Shown: positions 14,660-27,606, numbered from the stretch's first letter. The stretch: DNA of 64,000 nucleotides from Eleginops maclovinus (GCF_036324505.1 NC_086355.1:25106518-25170517); one strand, 5' to 3'. The notes: generated from the letters alone by a model not told the origin. Numbers and translations are program-made.

Positions 14660-15982
<1,323 letters not shown>

Positions 15983-16140
15983 CAGGGGTGTCAAACCCAA
16001 AGCACGCGCGCCAAATCCGGCCTGCCACCTCATTTTATGTGGCCCGTAAGAGCTCGCAAAGAATAACATACATTTATCATACGTTTAATGCCGCTTTATA
16101 TTATACATAAATAGTGCTTGATCTAAAAAAAGTTCTTATT
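15983..16140 (+). mobile_element. hAT-like MITE fragment
   Basis: CAGGGGTGTCAAACCCAAAG and a following CCAAATCCGGCCTGCCAC...TTTATGTGGCCCG segment resemble the ends of common fish hAT-derived repeats. The right end could not be located. Confidence 0.5.
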
Positions 16141-16299
16141 CACTTAAAGGATATGTTGATCTCTGATTGAGGAGATATGATGATATTGACATGCTATTTA
16201 TGTAACAGCAAAATAGAAAATGTAAGTGTGCACCCAAAGACTTCTGCTTTCAGGGAGATATTGATTAGGTTATAACTAAAACCAACTAGGGCCCTACTA

Positions 16300-16400
16300 A
16301 AACCCTAGAGAGGTTTTCCAGGCACGTCCAGCTGGGAAGAGACCGAGGGGTAGACCTAGGACCAGGTGGAGGGATTATATCTCTTCGCTGGTCTGGGAAC
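16300..16400 (+). mobile_element. Non-LTR retrotransposon 3'-end fragment
   Basis: The segment CCAGGCACGTCCAGCTGGGA followed by GGTGGAGGGATTATATCTCT resembles the end of the reverse-transcriptase ORF of fish LINEs (in-frame sense Phe-Gln-Ala-Arg-Pro, then Trp-Arg-Asp-Tyr-Ile-Ser). It is 5'-truncated, as is usual for LINEs. Confidence 0.45.
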
Positions 16401-17818
16401 ACACATAGACTGACCCTAACACATGACCTTATGACCTGGGAGCTGTAAGGAAATGAAATTCAAAGACAAGCAAAACAGCTATACGCATTTCACTACTGAA
16501 ATGATATGATATGTTATGATATTTTCACAGTATTTAAAAATGTTCCACATGTAATAACACTGCATGAAATGAATCTTCCTGTGGGGTATTAAGAGACAGA
16601 AAGATTCAGAGATGAGTAAATTGAGGGAACAGCGACCCAAGTCTTACATGTTGCAGTGACATCACACCTGCCATCATGACAAATTAAGCCTGGGTGTAAA
16701 TAGGGTCCACCGCCTCTTCTTGCCATCTCTACTTCTACCACCCTTTGCTCGGACCACACCCTGCTTTGAACTCGACTTTCATTTTGATCTCAGTTACACA
16801 GCTGTTTGCATAGTTATGACACAACATCTGACTGAAATATGAGCAGCTGTAGTTCAGCTGCAGGAGAGCCAGTGTTGCTGTCCTGGCTGCTAACTAAATC
16901 CTAACCAATTCAACTAATACTATATATTAATACCACCCTGACTATACTGATAATACGACGGGGGTAAAGTTTAGAGATACTATTGTTTTTGCAGTCTTGC
17001 TTTAAAAGTGACAGTCTGGTGTTCTCATATCGTATAATTCCTATACCTCACATTAAATGTAGACAATATAATGTAAATAAGTAAAAGATAAATATACTAA
17101 AATAAAATAAAATAGATGACAATATAATATAATATAAAACATTCAGACAAAAATAAGATTTTGTCCCTTAAGAGAAGAATATTGAAAGATAAAGCAACAC
17201 TGCACAAATAAAGCAGGAATAAAAACTAAGATTTGTATCCGAAAAATGTACCCTTATACACACACACACACACACACAAAGAGTATGAGAGCATTTATAA
17301 TCAGAAATATCTAACTGGTGAGCCTCATATAAAATAAATGCATAACCTTCTTTAACCAGCTTGATATTGCCAATGTCAACCAATAAATCTAATTTGACAA
17401 CTCACATAGAGACTATGTTTCTTTCTGTGTTAATAAAAACATGCCCCTGCGTTTAATATGTATGTATGTATGAGTTGGTGATTGAACTTATAAATCACTT
17501 TACAGCCTCTGTGAAAGTATCGGACTGAAGCGAGGCTGGCTTCCCTTGTCACTGTTAATGATTTAGAACATACTAACACATTGAGTATAGTACAGACATA
17601 ACCCCCCATCCGTCTGTCCTGCAGCATACCTCCCCTCCCACAAGGTCTGGATCAATTAAGCAGCCTTGAATGTGTACGCCTGAGGCACAGCTTTTATGAG
17701 GCAGCCCACAAATGACATCATAGATCCTTCAGGTATAAAACGGCCCCTCCATCATTAAGCCATGAGGGATTTATAAATGTCCAAGGCACTGCTAGTCTAA
17801 TGGCTTTCTCTGCAATTG
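16401..17818. other. Unannotated AT-rich DNA
   Basis: A short (CA)n lies at 17258-17279. Nothing else recognised. Confidence 0.5.
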
Positions 17819-18253
17819 CAGGGTTAGTAGAAGTAGTCAGATATTGTACTGTTTCAATAGTCTTGTGTAGTAAAAGTAGAAGTACTCAGATCTTGTACTT
17901 GAGTAAAGTAGAAGTACTCAGATCTTGTACTTGAGTAAAGTAGAAGTACTCAGATCTTGTACTTGAGTAAAAGTAGAAGTACTCAGATCTTGTACTTGAG
18001 TAAAGTAGAAGTACTCAGATCTTGTACTTGAGTAAAGTAGAAGTACTCAGATCTTGTACTTGAGTAAAAGTAGAAGTACTCAGATCTTGTACTTGAGTTA
18101 AAGTAGAAGTACTCAGATCTTGTACTTGAGTAAAAGTATTAAAAAAATGTTTCCGTATTAATAATTGTGGGGTAGAAGTACAAAGTAGCACAATTTTAAA
18201 TACAAGTCTCCACAAAAATGTACTTGATAAGTGTACCTGATTTTACACCACTG
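17819..18253. mobile_element. CAGxG-ended MITE with an internal 32-bp minisatellite
   Basis: The interval runs from CAGGGTTAGTAGAAGTAG to TTTTACACCACTG. Inside, 17868-18140 holds eight head-to-tail copies of about 32 bp, with core AGAAGTACTCAGATCTTGTA. The motif is shared with 51823-52342 and the partial copy at 63900-64000. The ends suggest hAT, but no matching TSD was found. Confidence 0.65.
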
Positions 18254-18856
18254 TTAACTTTAAAGCGATAGCACACTTCTCTATCAGATGTATTTAGCAA
18301 GTTCCCACCATTACATACACAATTATTTTCACTGGATGACTCAACTTTAGTGTCTCAAATAATCTGCTGGAGACGCATTAGGGAAGTTGTAGTTTTGTCA
18401 AGAATTTTGTGAAAGTCAGCTAATTGAGATGCCAAAGGGAAACAAACTGCTTTAACTCCTGCCTCAGGGGTCCACTCAGCAGGCAGCATACTAATGTGGA
18501 GATGAGTGGGAAGTTCCTCCCGCTACTCAGAGGCTCCCCAGGGCAAGGGATAAGAAATAAGAAATATTCAAAAATAAATCACCCAAAGGGTTTTGATAGC
18601 GCACCTGTGTTTATGACTCATGGAAGCTGTATTGGTTGGATGCCAAACAAACAGACATCAGAGGACATATGTTTCCTTCTTCCAGCTTCAAGCCAGAAGG
18701 AGGCAAGGTGATTTGAACACAATTTTGAAAAAAAACCCCAAAACAACTTTAGACATAGGCTACTTCTGTACAAAAGTTGGTTTTAGAGGTGTGCCGAGGA
18801 CAGGCTGAATTCCTCAGAATCAAGAAAGTTCAACTAGACCCAAGCTAACATAGTTC
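18254..18856. other. Unannotated DNA
   Basis: No recognised feature. A 95-codon frame at 18424-18711 matches nothing known. Confidence 0.45.
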
Positions 18857-19015
18857 TTAAAGGTCTCCTATTATGCTCTTTTATGGCATATATTATAGGT
18901 CTCAAATATATTTTAAAAAACATGTCTCTGTCGTGTTTTGCTCAAAATACCAAACAGATCATGCAAATTAGCATGTCCGCTGTCCCTCTATTTCAGCCCC
19001 GTTTTCGAAGTGCTG

Positions 19016-19934
19016 TAGTGATGTGTCGGTTGCCTCAAAGAGCCGGCTCTATTAAGTGAGCGAGGGGAGCCGGCTCGCTCCTGTGAACGAGCCATTTAAA
19101 ACATTTTTTTTAAAGTAATGCTTGCAGTGATTGAATGTCTCGCGCATGATGTGCATCACGTGAGGAAAGACAAGGATCATGCCACCAATCAGGGATGGGC
19201 GGGGTGCGCTGCTGTAGCTGAACAGAGAGAGAGGAGTGCGCAGAGGAGTGTCAGTTTGCGCTGTGCTAGTACGATCATAAAGTGACAGCAGGAAAAGAAG
19301 CAGCATTTGGCTGCATTTTAACAATTGTGCAAACACAAAGGCTGAAAGCAGAATTTGCAAATAAAGCTCTCATATAGAGCAGGGTCAACAAACAACCTCA
19401 ACAGACATGAGAACTGTGCATCCAACAGTTCAGTTGGAAGGAAAACGGCAGGCCAGTGTGCCTGCTTCTGCCAGTGCCTCTACTCCACCTGTTGTTGCTG
19501 CTGCTACAGGATCTACCCCCCATGCATCAGGTACACAACAAGCAACAGCAACACAGAGCTCAATAAGCCAATTTATGTCAAAGGCAATGACCCCAGCAAG
19601 ACAGAACATAGGTGTTGCTATCTGCTTTGTCTAGCAAGCAAGTCAGTATATTCATTGGGTGGTAGGCTATCAGAGAGTTAAAAGGGTCTGTAAATGCAAT
19701 GCAAACAATGGGCCACAGTAAATCATTGATATTAAAATGTAATGTTTACTTTTGAATACTTCAGTACAAAGGACTTATTGAATACATTAAGTGATATATG
19801 TGTACACATATAAACCATTAGTCAAAACAGGGCTACATTTGATTGAATTATGTGTGGTATAATGAAGAGCCGTTTGGGAGCCGAAGCCAAATGATCCGGC
19901 TCACCAACAAAAAGAGCCGGAATTTCCATCCCTA
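19016..19934 (+). mobile_element. Non-autonomous hAT element with a BED-finger remnant
   Basis: The ends are TAGTGATG and, inverted, TAGGGATG. The 8-bp duplication AAGTGCTG lies at 19008-19015 and 19935-19942, and removing the element restores the MITE sequence seen in copies A and E. Both subterminal regions carry AGAGCCGG. Only a remnant of a transposase N-terminus is left inside. Confidence 0.9.
19379..19634 (+). pseudogene. BED zinc-finger hAT transposase, N-terminal remnant
   Basis: One frame ends GSTNNLNRH and the next continues as MRTVHPTVQLEGKR from 19407. Together these match the His-containing second half of a BED zinc finger, with a frameshift between the two parts that fits loss of two bases. 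An Ala/Thr/Ser-rich linker and SISQFMSKAM follow, which is the usual order in hAT transposases between the DNA-binding finger and the catalytic core. The frame stops at 19632-19634. The RNase-H core and dimerisation domain are absent, so the copy cannot make a transposase. Confidence 0.6.
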
Positions 19935-20320
19935 AAGTGCTGATTCTGTGACTTTTGCCGGCTGCAGGGGAGAGTGGGGGCAGTTGCAACGTGTGGCAGT
20001 TGCAACATTGCTGATTTCTCCAATCAGGAATGAGCTAGAGTCATGACACGCCTACTGCACATGCTCAGTAGACCCCTCCTTCTTACTGGACATTAACAGC
20101 CACATGTCATCATTCCTTCAGGGAGAACTGAATTTCAAGGTATAAAAGTAACTTTTTTTGTGATCAGATTTTTTGTCATATTGTCTAAACTTTTTAAGTA
20201 TACATATTTGTAGTTATGTTAGTTTGAATGTGCAGTTTCTTAGCTCTAAACAGACTTAAGTACCATGTGTTAAAGCTAATGTGTTAGGCTAACATAGCTT
20301 GTTTTAAGTTGGCTGCCAGG

Positions 20321-20377
20321 TGGGGGACAGTTGCAACGTTTTGTTGCAACTGTCCCCACATGGTGTTGCAACTGTCC
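20321..20377. repeat. Left subterminal transposase-site cluster
   Basis: GGGGACAGTTGCAAC (20323-20337) and its exact inverse (20343-20357) form a hairpin with a 5-base loop. A third copy, GTTGCAACTGTCCC, follows at about 20364-20377. The same motif lies in both terminal repeats and in the right cluster, so it probably binds the transposase (inference). Confidence 0.75.
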
Positions 20378-20553
20378 CTCATGACAACAATAATGCAAAT
20401 TAGATCAAAGACATATATAGGGCAATTCATCGGTTATATAAATAACATATTACAATAGCCAGGTATCTCCTCTTTGTGTTTTAGACACATTTCTTTTTTA
20501 AAAGTCAAACTAGGTTGCAGTGTATCCTACATTTTTGTTTTGTTTTTTTCAGT

Positions 20554-22504
20554 ATGCCACGAGACAGAAAGAGGACAACAGATAGGGGTGTCCCTTTACC
20601 TATTATGTCCTTAGCAGCTGCTACAGTGACAAATGAACGCAGGACAGTGAGGTCTGTTGCAAAACAGTATTCCATTTGCCACACAACCCTCTACCGCTTT
20701 ATGAAAAAAAGAGAAAGGCTAGGTCCAGGAGAAGAGATGAGGACAGGGTACTGGACTCCCAGGAGGGTGTTCTCAGCTGAACAGGAGGATAGTTTGGCAG
20801 ATTATCTTAGAAGAGCAGCTGACCTTTTCTATGGTCTCAGCACTAAAGAGGTAAGCATGAGGAAGATATTAAAGCAGAGTGTAGGCCTAAAGGGAGGGTT
20901 GGTAGGGAGAATTATATAAGAATATGAGGCCGTGAAATAATAAGATAAGATAAATTCATAAAACAAATTTATCCTTCTACCTCTATTTTCATTTAACATC
21001 CATTTTGCAGGTTCGTCGATTGGCCTTCCAACTGGCTTTCTTCTATAAGTGCTCCTACCCTGATACCTGGAATGAGTGCTCCATGGCTGGCCGGGAGTGG
21101 TTTTTCGGGTTCATGAAACGACACCCCTGTCTGTCTATACGGTGCCCTCAAGCTACTAGTCTGTCTCGGAACACAAGTTTTAATCGCCATAATGTGTCCA
21201 TGTTCTATGATAATCTTGCCATGGTAATTGACAGATATCATTTTGAAGGAACAGACATATGGAATATGGACGAGACTGGGGTCACAACGGTCCAAGAACC
21301 AGAAAATGTTGTTGCCGGGCGCGGCGTCAGACAGGTGGGGGCAGTAACCTCCGGAGAAAGAGGAACGCTCGTGACCGTTGCATGTGCGGGCAATGCATTA
21401 GGGAACATGATTCCACCCATGTTCATCTTCCCGCGGGTCCATTTTAAGGACCATTTCATCCGGGATGGCCCGCCTGGATGCATTGGTGCCGCAAACAAGT
21501 CGGGATGGATGTTGGAAGAGCATTTTCTTCAGTTTTTGCAACATTTTCAACACCACACGAGGGCCTCACTGTATTCAAAGGTCCTCTTGATTCTCGACAA
21601 CCATTCCTCCCATCTTTCTGTTGCCGGGATTAACTTTTGCAGAGAAAATGGAATTGTCATGCTGTCTTTCCCACCCCATTGTTCCCACAAACTACAGCCA
21701 CTCGACCGCACTGTCTATGGCCCCCTAAAACGCCATGTAAACTCCTTCTGCGACTCCTGGATGAGAAGCCACCCAGGCCTTACGATGTCAATTTATGACA
21801 TTCCGGGGATTGTTAGGTTGGCCCTCCCATTGGCTGGAACACCCGTCAATGTCCAAAATGGCTTCAGATGCACTGGAATTTGGCCTTATCACCGTGACAT
21901 ATTTAACGAAAGTGACTTTGCGCCGTCTTTGGTGACAGACCGGCCGCCACCATTAGTTCTCCCGGAGCAGGCTGGGTCATCCTGCTCCGTTCTTCCAGTT
22001 TTTCCACCAGTTCTTCCGGAGCAGGCTGGGACATCCTGCTCCGTTCTTCCAGTTCTTCCTGCAGTTCCTCCATTGCCATTTTCACCTGAGAATGTTAGAC
22101 CCCACCCCAGAGCAGGACCACGGAAGGGAACAAAACCAAATGGTCGAAAAAAACGCAAATCAGTCGTCTTAACAGACACTCCCGAAAAGGAGGCTTTGGA
22201 GAAGGAGAAGGCAGGAGTGAAGAAAAAGCCAACAAAAGTCAAAAGAAAACTGACAAACACAGTTGAAACAAAACAAAATGCCAAGGTAGTCTTAAAGAAA
22301 ACGTTGAAAAAGAAACATATAGAGAAGGATAGTGACTCTGAGACAGAGAAAGATTTCTGTATAGTTTGCTTAGAGAGCTACTCCAGACCGAGAGAGGTGT
22401 GGCTGCAATGTTGGCAGTGCAAGGCATGGGCTCATGAAGCTTGCACTGATGGTGGTTCCATTTACATTTGCCACAATTGTGAGTCAGATGAGGAATTAAA
22501 TTGA
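20554..22504 (+). CDS. Pogo-like DDE transposase with C-terminal PHD-type finger (two exons)
   Basis: Exons are 20554-20850 (99 codons) and 21011-22504 (497 codons plus stop), joined in phase 0 by GAG/GTAAGC and TTTTGCAG/GTT. The ATG directly follows a TTTTTTTCAG acceptor, so a 5' non-coding exon is likely. The 596-residue protein has an N-terminal helix-turn-helix region (about 15-55, VAKQYSICHTTLYRFMKK). The DDE_1 catalytic core has Asp186 (NMDETG), Asp295 (LILDNHSSH) and Asp331 (LQPLDRTVYG), with 35 residues between the last two (DD35D). A proline-rich linker duplicates LPEQAG(S/T)SCSVLPV, a Lys-rich stretch follows, and a C4HC3 finger occupies 548-591. It should cut and paste its own element after nuclear import. 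No stop or frameshift is visible. The PHD-type finger may bind chromatin, which is inference. Confidence 0.9.
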
Positions 22505-22800
22505 ATACTATCTTTACTTAAAATAATCAGTTTGTTGGTGTTATAAAATCATTACTGCTTGTATTACTGCTTGTATATTGTTGTATACTTTTAAATATTT
22601 TTTCCTTTTGAATATTGTTAGTAGGCTAAGTCAATGAACTCTGTTTTTGTGTTATGAAATCATTACTGCTTGTATATTGTTGTAAATTTGAATATTTTTA
22701 AGTCAATGAACTCTGTTTTTAACTTTAATAATCAGTTCAATGAACTCTGTTCTCAAATAAACTAAAACATATTTGAAGAATAATGCCTAAGTATGAGTTT
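22505..22800 (+). other. 3' non-coding part of the pogo-like element
   Basis: An AT-rich stretch in which blocks such as TCATTACTGCTTGTATATTG and GTCAATGAACTCTGTTTTT occur twice or more, an imperfect internal duplication of about 110 bp. AATAAA at 22757-22762 could be the polyadenylation signal. Confidence 0.6.
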
Positions 22801-22814
22801 TATTACATCTAATT

Positions 22815-22876
22815 GACTGTTGCAACTGCCCCTCAGCACTGTTGCAACTGTCCCCATATATGGGGACAGTTGCAAC
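22815..22876. repeat. Right subterminal cluster with a perfect 36-bp palindrome
   Basis: Three copies of GTTGCAACTG(T/C)CCC lie here. The last two, 22841-22876, form a perfect 36-bp palindrome centred on ATAT. It mirrors the left cluster at 20321-20377. Confidence 0.8.
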
Positions 22877-23672
22877 AATTTTCAGGGTGCATTAAAGTAC
22901 AAATTACTTCCATAGTATCCTATGTACAAATGTTGCATCAATATAGACAGGTAGGTGACATATATGGCTTTAATATATAATTGTTTTGTCTTTCTAATAT
23001 ATACGGTTGCTGAGAAACTGCAGGAAATGTAAAAAGTGTTGCAACCGCCCCCACTCTCCCCCACACTACATGCGGTAATACGTATCCGATTTGACCGGAA
23101 GTCATTCAATGTCAATGGAGATCCGCACTCCGTATGCGATCAGCTCCGGTCGAGAGCGGTGCGGAAGAGACACCGCATCCGAGGCCCTCCGCATACGTTA
23201 AAAATATTGAACTCCTCCGGTCAACCGCAAAGCTCGACCGTACGGCTGGTAGGACCGGAAGTTGTTGTTGCTATGGTGCCAATAAACAAACGTAAATTAC
23301 TTTGCTGTTATAATAATAAAAACAACATTACAAGTGTAATTGTGAATATTTTTCATTCATAATTTGAAGTGTAAATTAAATGCTACTGTATTTAATGTAA
23401 ATAAAGGTTGATGTTCTCAATTTGTTGCTTACCACGTCATTTTTCCTCCAAAAATACAAATGAAATAGTCATTTATTATTTGTGCTACACATAAAATCTT
23501 ATTTTATCACATAACATCTTTACATGCCAACATACGTGTGTTTTAAAAAAATATATACACACAAATAAATTATGAATGAGCATCCAGCGGGCAAAATATG
23601 TTTGTTTTCCCTCCAAAAATAAGCAAAAACCATCCCGGCATTGTTGCCTCTTCCTTTCTGCATCCTTTCGTG

Positions 23673-23995
23673 ATGGCGAACTCGCGTTTGGTTAGTGTGT
23701 TGATGCTTGCGCTCCTGTATTGGAGGCACAGGCAAAGGCAGGTCAGACCCAAGAGGAGAGTGTGGGTGAAGTAGGCCTACTATTTATTGCGGAGGGGAAC
23801 GCTGGGAGAGTTTCACCGCTTGGTGAAGGAGCTGGCCCTGAACGACGGCAGGGACTTCAGGGAGTACTTTAGGTTGTCCCGTGGTCAATTCGATGCCCTC
23901 CTCCACCGCGTAGGCCCCCGTATCCAGAAGAGGAACACCAGGTTGCGGCGATGCATCGGCCCGGCCGAGCGCCTCGCCATCTGTCTCCGGTAAGT

Positions 23996-24078
<83 letters not shown>

Positions 24079-24906
24079 ATGGTTCTATCAAAACAAGGGC
24101 ATCATATCACGCCCAAACCCACATTTGCGTTTTCTGAGGGAGATCCCCTGGCTCTATTCTATAATTATTCTATAATTATTCTATAATTCTATATTATAGG
24201 CTATTTTTAATGGATATGATTCTAATTGGCTATTATTCTATTCTAATGTTTATATGTACTTCTTTCCTGAAAGTGTCTGTCACCCCAAACCATTTAACAC
24301 AAAAATATCCATACATAACCATATCACCATAGCTCAAGCCATATAATTGTGTTGCATACATAGCATTTCCCTCTCAAAGTGAAATTAAGAGTGATTAACT
24401 TCTATGGATGATTTTAATACAAGTTAGGCCTACAGTTTGAAATGCACACTTTCAAATGAACGTCTGGATGCCAGTCTTCCAGTGCATGTACTGTTGTCAT
24501 AACCATTAGGCAATACTAATGAATTACTGTTTTACTTATACTATTTAATACTATTTCTCTGTTAATTTAGATACCTGGCAACGGGAGACTCCTACCGGTC
24601 CCTCTCCTACCGATTTCGTGTGGGCTGGACCACGGTGGGCATCATCGTGCCGGAAGTATGCAAGGCAATTTGGGAGGAGCTCAGCCCCATTTACATGGCT
24701 GTGCCAACGGAGGAAGATTGGAGGGAGATGGCCCAACAGTTTGCCACTCACTGCGACTTCCCAAACTGTGTGGGAGCAATCGATGGAAAGCATGTCAGGA
24801 TCCAGGCCCCAGCACGCTCAGGGTCCATGTATTTTAATTACAAGGGCTCATACTCCATCGTGCTCCTCAGCCGCTGCCAGCAACCTCCGCTCAAAAGGGT
24901 TGGAAG
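23673..24906 (+). pseudogene. PIF/Harbinger (HARBI1-like) transposase, truncated
   Basis: Exon 1 is 23673-23989, from an ATG (MANSRLVSVL). Exon 2 starts at 24571, and the join across CTCCG/GTAAGT and TTAATTTAG/ATACC keeps the frame (CLRYLATGDSYRSLSYRFRVG). The region GTLGEFHRLVKEL...YFRLSRGQFDALL is the N-terminal helical part of the family, and VGAIDGKHVRIQAP is the start of DDE_Tnp_4 with the first catalytic Asp. After NYKGSYSIVLLS the family sequence stops: the rest of the nuclease, with the other two acidic residues, has been deleted, and the element jumps to the end of the MADF gene. An in-frame TAG interrupts exon 1 at 23772-23774. It is inactive. Confidence 0.8.
24002..24077. repeat. 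(TG)n microsatellite in the Harbinger transposase intron
   Basis: A pure TG run begins just after the splice donor GTAAGTGTGTGAG and ends in GCGCGCGC. Confidence 0.97.
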
Positions 24907-26995
24907 TAGGGCTGTTCGATTTTGCCCAAAAATGAAATCTCGATTTTCTTCTCTCTAAATCCGATTTTCGATTACGATTACGATTATTTTGTGAAATGAC
25001 AAAAGGCAAAGAAATTATTTCAAATATGCTGCTTTTTTATTGAACATTTGCCCCATTGGGCTTTAAGTGCAAACTTTGCTCTTATTAAACCAAAAATGAA
25101 TGAATAAAGTGCAAAACTCTTTTTGTAAAATAAATAAAGTTTGAAAAAATATAAGTTTTATCTCTGAGAGAAAAAAAATCAGCACTTGCGAACATATTCA
25201 ATAAAACAAGACATTTACTAATTAAACTAAACTGGGTCTTTGCATGCTAAATACTAATGTAACCCATGAAGGAGGTAGAGGTGTGTAATGTCAGTCAGTC
25301 ATTACATTTGTTATTCACATTTGCAAGTTTTTTGCAAGGAACACAAGCCGGTCTACGGCATCTGGCTTGAGGGATGCCCGGTGGCATGTTACAACGCCCC
25401 CTCCAACACTAAAGAGCCTCTCCGATGGGGCACTTGTCGCAGCTATTGAGAGGTATTTCCTGGCTAACTTGCAGAGCCTTGGGACATTTTCTTCGTGTTT
25501 CTTCCACCACTGAAGTGGATCAGCATCCTCGCTTATCTCAGAGATCAACAGGTAGGTTGCCAGCTCAGTTCTAATTCTGTGTGCCTTTGACAAGGAGGAG
25601 GGAGCGGGCGGTTTCTTCGGGAAGAAACTTGACAAGCTCCTCCGCTTCTTCAGCACAGGACCAGGCTCAGCTGCAGCTACTTCTTCTTCTTCCTGGCGCA
25701 CCGGCACAGCAGTGCCAGGCACAGTGGGCATCAAAGACAGCAGCTCTGTGACAGCTCTCTCCTTAATGTATTCCACCCTGGTAGGGTTGATGTATGTCGT
25801 GCGGAACCTGGGATCCATCAGCGAGGCTATGTCCAAGAGTTCGTCTTTGTCTGGGTCACTGTATTTTTCAGTCATGTAATGCAGGATGTTTTCTTTGATT
25901 TTTTTGGTGAGCTCAGTGTCTTCGTCTTCTGGTTTGAGAAGACTGCTTCTGAACATGCTGAGTGTTGGTTTGATGATAGAGACAGTCACATAACTCTCCC
26001 CAGATAACGAGGCAGTCTTCACTCAGATTCCAGGACTCCAGTCCATCTCTCAACCCCTGGGCGATTTCTTCACCCGTGTGGTCGCTTGGGAAGAAAGACG
26101 TTTGTAGGCAGGCATTTTCAAGACACCAATCGTCGGTGATAAAGTGCACTGTCAAACTCAGGTATGGTTGCATAGTGCGACTGGACCACAAGTCAGTAGT
26201 AGCGTAAAATAACTGTACGTCTTCCAGCCTCTTTGTCACTTTCGAACGAGTTGTGTTGTACAGATGGGGCAAGACAACTTCGCCAAAATGTTTTCGCCCT
26301 GGTAACTTGTAGCGGGGATCCAGCGTATTAAGCAAATGTTGGAAGCCAGCCTTTTCTACCGTATATATTGGGACCATGTCTGTTGCGATGTGGAACGCGA
26401 CTGCATCCGTAATATATTTCCACCTCCTGTCAGTCCTATCATACGGTACACCACGCGAAAATGAAGCTGACAGAGTAACTTGCTTTGGTTGGGGTGGTGG
26501 TGTAGCCGCATCCGCGTGCCCTTGTGCAGTCCGCTCTGCAACACACTGCTGCCATTCCGATGGGTGGTTTTTTTGGAGGTGTTGAAATAAATTCGTTGTG
26601 CTGTTTTTAACTGCCACTGACTTCCGACAGAGTTTACAAAGCGGAGTACTTTGCTCTTCATCCGAAGCGTCGAAGGCGAACCACTTCCATACAACGGACT
26701 TGCTCTTCTTTCTATCCACTAACTCCAACGCCGACATGTTTGTTTACAAATGTGTAGGAACTAGAAAGAGCGCCATGGGGAGGTCAGAGGCGGAAGTAAG
26801 TAAGGCAAACCAGTGCAGCCAAAAATGTATCTGGCGCAGCCATAGACAGTAGGGCGCAGCCCAGACAAATGAACGGGGACTGTAGCGTAGAAGTTAGTTA
26901 AAGTGAAAAATCGATTTTACGAGTTTCACGTTTTAACATCGTTCTAAATACATAATCGCAATTACGATTTAAAATCGATTAATCGAACAGCCCTA
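24907..26995 (-). mobile_element. hAT element with an internally deleted BED-type transposase
   Basis: The terminal repeat TAGGGCTGTTCGATT is present at both ends. The 8-bp duplication GTTGGAAG lies at 24899-24906 and 26996-27003, and both flanks belong to the Harbinger element. Length is 2089 bp. Confidence 0.93.
25315..26737 (-). pseudogene. ZBED-like hAT transposase, centre deleted
   Basis: The ATG is at 26737. The N-terminus has a BED zinc finger (WFAFDASDEE...CKLCRKSVAVKNSTTNLFQHLQKNH), followed by the start of the catalytic core (DRTDRRWKYITDAVAFHIATD; FYATTDLWSSRTMQPYLSLT, with the first Asp). After LESWNLS, near 26030, the frame changes and resumes at TASLSGESYVTVSI. In intact relatives a long core segment with the second Asp and the insertion domain lies between, so a central deletion with frameshift has occurred. 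The C-terminus is well kept: IASLMDPRFR, then PSERLFSVGGGVVTCHRASL, the hAT dimerisation region. It could not act alone, though its ends could be moved by an intact relative. Confidence 0.82.
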
Positions 26996-27569
26996 GTTGG
27001 AAGCACCAGTGTTTACTGGTGTATTTACTGCCCTCCGCTTCCGCCACGGAGAAAGGACTGCCCCACGCTGCCTCACCACAGGACTACTCTGAACAACTGG
27101 AGTAGCTGGAGTAGCACCCCCTGGACCCTCGTCAGCAGGCGGTGCAGGGTGAGGGTCCTCATCCTGCTCCACCTCCACCTCCACCTCCACCACTACTTCT
27201 TCTTCCTCCTCCTCACTTCTCCCTTCCACTCTCTCTCTCTCCTGACTTTCCTCACTGGGGTCACTGGGGTCAGGGTCAGGGATATTTGAGGTCGTCCTCC
27301 GGGGGGTGACGTAGGGAATGAGGAACGACATTATTTGGGCATATTTGAAGGGCCGCTTTTGAGAGGCAGCGGCCCCACTGACCTGCCGCTCCTGCTCTGC
27401 CCTCCTATGCTTGACATAGGTGTCCCTGAGGTCCCTCCATCGTTTCTTGACCTCCTTCACTGAAAAGCACAACAGTAGCCTATGCTGTGACAGCTGTAGC
27501 ATGCACCACCACCCCCACCACCCCCTCTCTCTCTCACACACACATGCACCATGCATGCACCACCACCCC

Positions 27570-27606
<37 letters not shown>

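Larger units (their letters stand above)
19967..23061 (+). mobile_element. Pogo-like (Tc1/mariner superfamily) transposon, apparently intact
   Basis: Terminal inverted repeats are 24 bp with one mismatch: GGGGAGAGTGGGGGC, then A or G, then GTTGCAAC. The element is 3095 bp. It lies inside the left terminal repeat of the Harbinger element, which fixes both ends and shows the dinucleotide CA duplicated (19965-19966 and 23062-23063). It contains an uninterrupted two-exon transposase and clustered subterminal copies of GTTGCAACTGTCCCC. Being inserted in another transposon's end and having an open frame, it is among the youngest layers here. Confidence 0.88.

Noticed and set aside
21889..22284. Minus-strand frame within the pogo-like transposase
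   Set aside because: Shadow of the proline- and lysine-rich linker of the real plus-strand gene.
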